Source of the DNA: Rubrobacteraceae bacterium
GTDB lineage: Bacteria; Actinomycetota; Rubrobacteria; Rubrobacterales; Rubrobacteraceae
Reading direction: 5' to 3'
NCBI GenBank assembly: GCA_021156345.1
Contig: JAJNDJ010000019.1
Location: 1-9,229, forward strand
Length of the DNA: 9,229 bases
Below, in pieces: positions 4,916-9,229 of the stretch. A program made the position numbers and the translations under genes. The notes beneath the pieces were generated by a model. That model saw nothing but the letters and a program-made list of their open reading frames with translations, was not told the origin of the DNA and did not search any database. How positions within the stretch are numbered: the first letter of the stretch is position 1; the number at the start of each line of letters is the position of its first letter.

Positions 4916-6955
4916 TTACTCCTCCCGCTCCCGGTGGTAACCGTTCAACGAGTGCTCCCGCGCCAGCTCGAAGACTTGCCGCTCTGACTGGATACGCCCG
5001 GTTCTCAGTAACTCCTCGTCCTCCCGAGCGGTCTCCTCGACAGCGTCATTACCGTCACCACCCCCATAGGCACGATGACGGTGATGACGCTGACCACGCA
5101 GGTCCAGGTAGTCGCTGATGCGCTGCTCTCCAGCATCGCTCAGCCGAACCTCGCGAGCTTGCCCGCGCTGTCCCCCAGTGTCCTCGATCAACCCTTCACG
5201 GCGCAGCCCTGTGAGGGCGTTCTTTACGCTCCCGAGCTTCGCGCCTGTCGCCTCTACTAGATCGTGTGGATATGTTGGGCCGTCCCGCAGCGCCAGGAGT
5301 ACGCGGTCCGAGCTGTTGAGGGTGCGCTCCTCTCGCAGATCCTCTTCGCCCAGCTCTTCGCGCTGCATCGTGATCTGCTCTTGGCTGAAGATCAACTTGA
5401 CCCGGAACGGGCTAGCCAGCGCGCCGAAGTTCGCCTTGTTCTGCCGGAGCACCACGCTCAACGTTCCCTCGCCGCGGTCTTTGGCCTCGACCTGAATCCG
5501 CGACCTACTCAAGTTGCCCTTATAGACCGAACCGTACGCCGTTTTACCCTGATACGACTCCCCAGATGCTAACTTGCTCTGGTGATCCACCAATAGGACG
5601 GAGACCCCTTTAGCTCGGAAGCGGTCGAGGGCTCGGAAAAACCCGATCACATCGCGTCCGCTCTCTGCATCGCCTTCAAGGGCGATGCCTACGGAGTCCA
5701 ATGCCACGACTTCTAATCCGTAGTTCTCGCACGCACTCAAAGCGGCGCGGAGCACTTCGTGGGTCGAGCGTCCGGCGGCGCACAGATAGTAGAGATCGTC
5801 CGGGGAATCTTCATAGCCTTCTCCACGCGCCAGCTGTAGCCCGCGGCGGCTCTGCTCCTCTTCGTCCAGCTCGAAGTCCACATAGAGGCCGGGCATCTGG
5901 CGCTGGATCTTGTGCCCCAGCCAGTTCTCCGCCCCGCGCGCGAGGGCTTGGAGCATCGAGAGAGCCAGCACGCTTTTCGCGGAGCCACCGTCGCCGTAGA
6001 TCGTGGTCGGGAAGCGTGCCGGGAACAGATCGGCGACCACGTACGGGCGCGGTCCCGTGAACTTCGGTAGATCTCGGAACCGCTTGACCACAAGCACCGA
6101 GTCTTTAGTGTCATCACTGTCATCATCCCTATGAGCCAGTGACAGTGATGACACCTTGCCCGGCTCCCAGATTGGGGCTTCGCTCCACCCCTTTAGCAAC
6201 TCTCTGAGACCCTGCCTAATACGGTCCATAACGGCCGGGTGGTCTGCGGCATCACCCTTCTCAGGAGCATCGGTCCACTCAAAGATCCGTACCTCGCGGG
6301 CGATTCCTTCCAGCACCGCAACGATCCGCCGCATGTGCTGGTGCCCCTGATCGTCGGCGTCGGGCCACAAGATCACGCTGCGGCCATGCAATACCTTCAG
6401 CGCCTCACGGCTTGGAGTTTGATCAGCTCCCGTTACGGTGCCGAGCACCGGCGGGTAGATGCTTGCTAACGCGTCGGCCGCCTTCTCGCCCTCGACCACT
6501 ACCACGAAGGCGCCCGCAGGCCACGTAGCGATGCGCTCGGAGCGGTAAAGCGGCAGTGTCGAGAGCTTCCGGCCCCCCAACCCCCAGTTTTGTGCTCCCG
6601 GCAGCCGCCAGAGGACCTGCTTATCGCCATTGCGGTCGAATCTGGCGTGAAGGGCCTGTACCTCTCCGGCAGCGTCCTTAATCTGCCAGATGGCGGAGGG
6701 CTTCCGGCTCCCGTCACGGCGGCCATTGTTACGCTCGCCCCTCTCGAAGAGGTCGTGAATAGAGAGCCCGAGTGCGTGGAGAACGTCCCCTGTCTCGCAG
6801 CCCGCAAAACAGCGAACCAGCGCTTTACCACCGTCACCCTCAGAGACGCTCAGGCTCGGCGTGTGGTCGTCGTGAGCCGGGCAGAGTGCCATGAACCGGC
6901 CGTTGCGTTGCTAGATGCCCTCGAGACGCGCAAGGACCTTATCGACCGGCTTCAT
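4916..6955 (-). CDS. Primase-helicase (CHC2, Toprim, RecA-like ATPase, winged helix) with an amber codon near its start
   Basis: From the downstream ATG 6892 (658 aa): a CHC2 zinc finger has C4, H7, C28 and C32; a Toprim domain has VEGEK (E134) and DAD (178-180); a RecA-like ATPase has Walker A GDGGSAKS (300-307), Walker B VVALDS (395-400) and a RepA-like VDHQ (435-438); a winged helix covers about 528-592. Such proteins prime and unwind DNA for plasmid or phage replication. The real start is probably ATG 6955: GGAGGG stands four bases before it and it overlaps the previous gene. From there MKPVDKVLARLEGI is followed by TAG (6911-6913), then QRNGRFMALCPAHDD. The peptide before the stop is the usual lead-in to this zinc finger. 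ATG 6892 has no SD. Expression therefore needs readthrough or re-initiation, or the gene is newly dead. Two palindromes sit in its linkers. Confidence 0.88.
5041..5092. repeat. Inverted repeat, 17-bp arms, inside the primase-helicase gene
   Basis: Arms 5041-5057 and 5076-5092 are complementary at 16 of 17 positions, around an 18-base spacer. They encode QRHHRHR and GDGNDAV at about residues 601-618, after the winged helix, in a stretch with no domain character. The arms and spacer resemble the inverted repeat at 6108-6154. Confidence 0.75.
6108..6154. repeat. Perfect 15-bp inverted repeat inside the primase-helicase gene
   Basis: GTGTCATCACTGTCA at 6108-6122 is the exact reverse complement of 6140-6154, with a 17-base spacer. 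It encodes SSLSLAHRDDDSDDT at about residues 248-262, the linker between Toprim and ATPase domains. As RNA it would form a very stable hairpin. Confidence 0.85.
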
Positions 6956-7145
6956 GCAACCCTCCGAGCCCGCCTGGGAGCACAATCAAGACAATGTGAT
7001 CCTGGTCTATTGCTTTCAAGTCTCCGAGCTCTCCGAGGGCCGCTCTCTGGAGGTGTAGGCTCTGTACAGCACTCTCGTCCCGGAGGTCGAATAGAATCCA
7101 TATTGCTCTTCTACCTGTCGTGTACAATGGCTCTGGCGCGATCAT
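6939..7145 (-). CDS. Hypothetical protein, 68 aa, upstream of primase-helicase
   Basis: AAAGGA lies about eight bases before ATG 7145. The protein begins MIAPEPLYTTGRRAIWILFD, followed by a helix (SAVQSLHLQRAALGELGDLK) and a beta-like hydrophobic stretch (HIVLIVLPGG). Its end overlaps the primase-helicase start by 17 bases and carries that gene's GGAGGG. It overlaps the preceding gene by 35 bases, more than its neighbours do, yet the ribosome site supports this start. No family recognised. Confidence 0.6.
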   Translation of the reverse strand: MIAPEPLYTTGRRAIWILFDLRDESAVQSLHLQRAALGELGDLKAIDQDHIVLIVLPGGLGGLHEAGR

Positions 7146-7305
7146 GTTTGGGTCCTTTCGCGTCGGCGGGGCCGCTCTTGTCGGGGATATGGCCCCTTTG
7201 CTTTGCGCTGTCAACGACTAGGCGGTAGACATTGCAGAGGGCAGATGCCTCCGTCTCGTGCGAGGCGTCGGCGCGCTGAGAGTACGAAATTGGAGTGTTA
7301 CTCAT
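7111..7305 (-). CDS. Hypothetical small hydrophilic protein, 64 aa
   Basis: ATG 7305 overlaps the previous stop (ATGAGTAA), with GGGGGA about ten bases upstream. The N-terminus reads YSQRADASHETEASALCNVY, then RLVVDSAKQRG, and the end is rich in Lys, Asp and His. I recall small actinobacterial proteins with a similar ALxxVYxxxL helix followed by a disordered tail near replication genes, but cannot confirm this. No enzymatic motif is visible. Confidence 0.65.
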   Translation of the reverse strand: MSNTPISYSQRADASHETEASALCNVYRLVVDSAKQRGHIPDKSGPADAKGPKHDRARAIVHDR

Positions 7306-7483
7306 CGCGCTGCTGTCCCCCAACTGGCACTGTGAGCCGCTCGACCTCGCGGCGGGTGATGTCCTTGAACTCCTTTTCCCAGCCGTCTTCGGGACGGCTG
7401 ATAAGGAGCAGGGTCAGCCTGTCTAAGAACTCACGATGCTCGGTGGTTGTCGTCGCACGCTCCATCTGCATGGAGCGTGCCAA
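7298..7483 (-). CDS. Hypothetical small protein, 55-61 aa
   Basis: The body is one or two charged helices (EHREFLDRLTLLLISRPEDG, then WEKEFKDITRREVERL). The start is uncertain: TTG 7483, ATG 7471 and ATG 7465 are in frame and none has a good SD. The two ATGs lie in a perfect hairpin (7455-7480), so initiation may depend on its folding. Its end overlaps the next gene by eight bases. Function unknown. Confidence 0.6.
   Translation of the reverse strand: MARSMQMERATTTTEHREFLDRLTLLLISRPEDGWEKEFKDITRREVERLTVPVGGQQRDE
7455..7480. repeat. Perfect 11-bp hairpin at the translation start
   Basis: GCACGCTCCAT (7455-7465) is the exact reverse complement of ATGGAGCGTGC (7470-7480), with a four-base loop. 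On the minus strand it encodes ARSMQMERA and includes two candidate start codons. No U-tract follows, so it is not a standard terminator for the gene ending at 7502; an RNA switch or protein site is more likely. Confidence 0.65.
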
Positions 7484-7501
7484 ATTCGCATTTCTTTGTC
7501 G

Positions 7502-8470
7502 TTAGTAGGGCGGCTTGAAGTCTAGGCTTAGCAGATCACGCACGTCGGCCACCGTAACCTCACGGCGTTTCTTGAGTTCGGGCAGCAGGTGGGCTTCCTC
7601 GTTGAGCCGGCTGGCGATTTCATCGACCTGATAGCCGTATCCCTTCCACTCCCAAGCAGCCCACGCGGCTGACTGCCACTCTTTGCTCGCGGCGTTGGTG
7701 CGGTCACCCCGGCCTATGGGGTAGCCGCGTATTTGGGCGGTGATCTGGCGCGCCTTATTCTTGAAACTGTCTTTACGCTTCGACGGCGTGTCTCCCTCAA
7801 ACAATTCGCGTGCCTGCTCGCGTATCTCTTGCGTCGGTGCCTCGTGGAGTAGGTCTAGAAGTTCGTCCGTCGAGGTGCCCGTCAGAAGCGCCGCAGCAAC
7901 CAATGCCGTCACTTCATCGTCCGGGTGCCGCGCAGCCCCGCCAGGAACCCGAACATACGCTTGGGCGCCCATAACACTGATATCGCCATGCTCGTCTGGC
8001 TGTGCATCTGGCGGAGCCTCGAGGTATCGGTAATCTTCGCCGGGCTCTGGTAGCTCAAAGAACGGCTTCGCGTTGGATAGCACGAAGCGCTTCCCCTGGC
8101 GGTGTTCTTTCCTCGACGGCAACCGCTCTACGAAAGCGTGGAGCTTTTCGAGTGCGCCTTGAAAGATGCTCATGGCGTTGGCAGCGGGCGGCAGTTCCAT
8201 GACCGGACCGGAGCCACGTGCCTTGTGCTCACGAGGCTCCGACTTTCGGACTACTTGCGCCCTGTGCGGTGGTAACAAACCCGCAAAACCCCACGCTGAT
8301 AGCTGATGATGCATGGCATCGGCGGAACCGAATCCTGCCCTATAGGCTACCTCGTCTTCTGAGTCGCCCCCCTCCTGGCGCAACAGAAAAACCTTTGCAA
8401 CCTTGCTATAAGCGTCCTCACGTGTCGCCGCCGGTAAGTCCTCGATGTGCTGCTTTGGTAAGCTATACAT
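7502..8470 (-). CDS. Unknown 322-aa protein, possible DNA-binding regulator, first gene of the element
   Basis: Residues 38-62 (EDEVAYRAGFGSADAMHHQL and on) have the helix-turn-helix look of AraC-type second helices. The middle includes ALEKLHAFVERLPSRKEHRQ and an acidic segment with PDAQPDEHGDISVMGAQ; the C-terminal third has a Trp-rich patch (EWQSAAWAAWEWKGYGYQVD) and a basic helix. No recombinase catalytic pattern is visible. It is the first minus-strand gene, so it may control the genes that follow, which is inference. The ATG at 8470 is the only start in frame; its SD lies about 43 bases away across a hairpin. Confidence 0.7.
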   Translation of the reverse strand: MYSLPKQHIEDLPAATREDAYSKVAKVFLLRQEGGDSEDEVAYRAGFGSADAMHHQLSAWGFAGLLPPHRAQVVRKSEPREHKARGSGPVMELPPAANAMSIFQGALEKLHAFVERLPSRKEHRQGKRFVLSNAKPFFELPEPGEDYRYLEAPPDAQPDEHGDISVMGAQAYVRVPGGAARHPDDEVTALVAAALLTGTSTDELLDLLHEAPTQEIREQARELFEGDTPSKRKDSFKNKARQITAQIRGYPIGRGDRTNAASKEWQSAAWAAWEWKGYGYQVDEIASRLNEEAHLLPELKKRREVTVADVRDLLSLDFKPPY

Positions 8471-8477
8471 GAGCTGT

Positions 8478-8514
8478 GGCGCGGGTTCTGAACTCTGGTG
8501 GAGCGGCCCGCGCC
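8478..8514 (-). promoter_or_regulatory. Leader hairpin between SD and start codon
   Basis: On the minus strand GGCGCGGG and CCCGCGCC form a perfect 8-bp stem around a 21-base loop. GAAAGGAGG (8513-8521) ends at the stem's 5' side, and seven bases (ACAGCTC) follow the 3' side before ATG 8470. Folding would place SD and start at normal distance. Confidence 0.5.
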
Positions 8515-8536
8515 TCCTTTCAAGCTTCGCTAGTTC

Positions 8537-8552
8537 CGGTTAATTCTAACCG
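8537..8552. promoter_or_regulatory. Palindrome containing a -10-like box upstream of the 322-aa gene
   Basis: CGGTTA-ATTC-TAACCG is a perfect 6-bp inverted repeat. On the minus strand it contains TAGAAT (8543-8548), five of six matches to TATAAT, with the gene's SD and start downstream. A repressor bound here would block transcription. No clear -35 box is found. Confidence 0.4.
8538..8547 (+). repeat. 10-bp direct repeat shared with 101-110
   Basis: GGTTAATTCT occurs here and at 101-110, with a CTAG a few bases upstream in both places. The two copies enclose nearly all accessory genes, as an attachment-site core would. At ten bases chance is not excluded, and the copy here also forms half of a palindrome. 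Confidence 0.3.
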
Positions 8553-8583
8553 CTCGGGCCTAGTGGAAGAGGACGAATAAGCC

Positions 8584-8751
8584 CTAAAGCGGAAGGGAGT
8601 TTTCGCATTCTTGGAACCCCATGCCTGCTGAATTGAATTCGAAGACCGTAAGCATGACGTTGTGGAGTCCGAGGGCGGTAAAGGCGTAGTCGAGCATCAG
8701 ACGCGTCGTCCCAGTGCCGTAGCCCTTGCCCCGGCAATCGGGCTTGCCCAT
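8584..8751 (-). pseudogene. GNAT acetyltransferase fragment
   Basis: The frame reads CRGKGYGTGTTRLMLDYAF, then LGLHNVMLTVFEFNSAG, then GFQECENSLPL and stop. This is the acetyl-CoA-binding R/Q-x-x-G-x-G/A core (RGKGYG) and following helix and strand of RimJ/RimL-type N-acetyltransferases. The usual RAYEKAGF segment is shortened to MGF, and the N-terminal half and C-terminal strands are missing. With about 55 residues it cannot form a full enzyme. It starts within a few bases of the glycosyltransferase stop, so the two remnants were probably joined by deletion. Confidence 0.65.
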
Positions 8752-8752
8752 C

Positions 8753-9229
8753 TCAGGTTGCGACCTCATCTTGTGGCTGATCGCTGACGGCTGATGGCTG
8801 ACTGCTATCCAACACCGTCTTTTGATTTGTCGCCAGCAGGAGGCTGACGAACACGAACGGCTCGAACCAGGTGATGTAGGTGTAGAACCAGTAGTTGACG
8901 GTGAGCTGGAAGGCGATGACGAGCGCCCCCTGTCGCCCTGGAAGGCGAGGGTGTTGTCGTAGAAGAGCCTAGCCGCCTCTACGGGGTGCCCGTCGAGCAG
9001 GATGACCCAGAACGTGACCAGTACGACCCCGGCCCCGCCGAGTACGAAATCTATGATGGGCTTTCGCTTGCGACCTTCGTACATGATCCACAAGGGTCCC
9101 AGGACGAGCGGATAGAGCTTGATGGCGAAACCGGCCGCGATGCTCGCCCCCCGCGCTATCGGCGAGGCCGCCGCCGCGAGCCCTATCGCCGAGACGGCAG
9201 CGACGATGATGTCGTTGGTGTTGTTGTTG
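8753..9229 (-). pseudogene. GT87/DUF2029-like membrane glycosyltransferase, 3' part, frame disrupted
   Basis: It runs off the window's right edge. The first frame reads AIGLAAAASPIARGASIAAG, then FAIKLYPLVLGPLWIMYEGR, then LLDGHPVEAARLFYDNTLAF. KLYPL and YDNTLAFQGDR are features I associate with GT87/DUF2029 polyprenyl-sugar mannosyltransferase-like proteins of the cell envelope. At the run of five G (8926-8930) the reading must shift to give ALVIAFQLTVNYWFYTYITW, then FEPFVFVSLLLATNQ and a stop at 8753. Adding one G would restore the frame, but family members usually have extra membrane segments between these parts, so an internal deletion is also likely. A heptamer repeat lies in the tail. 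Confidence 0.6.
8774..8801. repeat. Tandem heptamer repeat, four units
   Basis: TGGCTGA, TCGCTGA, CGGCTGA and TGGCTGA stand head to tail in the C-terminal tail of the glycosyltransferase frame, encoding a Ser/Gln/Pro-rich stretch. Seven-base units are not a multiple of three, so copy-number change would shift the frame. Confidence 0.65.

Noticed and set aside
684..6955. Alternative genetic code with TGA or TAG as sense
   Set aside because: TAG, TGA and TAA each end several compact, overlapping genes in this same window, so a general reassignment would fuse or extend many of them.
8926..8930. Programmed frameshift in the glycosyltransferase
   Set aside because: A G-run alone is not a known slippery heptamer, no downstream structure was identified, and the neighbouring fragment argues for decay.
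1..9229. CRISPR array, rRNA, integrase, transposase or phage structural genes
   Set aside because: Searched by eye on both strands; no spaced direct-repeat series, rRNA stretches or characteristic protein motifs were found.

Overview
This window appears to be a strip of mobile or accessory DNA in a high-GC bacterium, probably an actinobacterium of the Rubrobacteria/Thermoleophilia type. That assignment is an inference from GC-rich codon use, GTG/TTG starts, strong Shine-Dalgarno (SD) sites and the kind of small proteins present; nothing in the window proves it. All convincing genes lie on the minus strand, so transcription runs from high to low coordinates.

Host-like flank, about 8584-9229: the C-terminal part of a membrane glycosyltransferase (GT87/DUF2029-like) that changes frame at a G-run, a short tandem heptamer repeat in its tail, and a fragment of a GNAT acetyltransferase. 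All look decayed, which suggests a boundary or rearrangement scar.

Replication and regulation block, 4916-8470: a 322-aa protein of unknown function with a possible N-terminal HTH, three small unrecognised proteins, and a large primase-helicase (CHC2 zinc finger, Toprim, RecA-like ATPase, winged helix). The primase-helicase gene has a good ribosome site and start codon but an in-frame amber codon at codon 15.

Membrane block, 3910-4840: a tiny Cys-rich ORF, three small hydrophobic proteins and a 43-aa soluble protein, mostly coupled by ATGA/GTGA overlaps.

Small-protein block, 1817-3786: seven short proteins in overlapping or closely spaced frames. Three share a basic amphipathic N-terminal helix and one has a Cys/His knuckle.

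Tail, 103-1503: a hypothetical gene, a DUF2335 membrane-protein gene with an in-frame TGA at codon 32, and two small ORFs. The 1504-1816 gap holds a candidate structured RNA. No integrase, terminase, capsid, relaxase or CRISPR array is visible, so the element type (prophage, satellite or integrative plasmid) cannot be fixed.

Best leads: two nonsense codons in otherwise well-preserved genes, two related palindromic units inside the primase-helicase coding sequence, a four-stem RNA candidate at 1711-1809, and a leader in which a hairpin could bring a distant SD next to its start codon.
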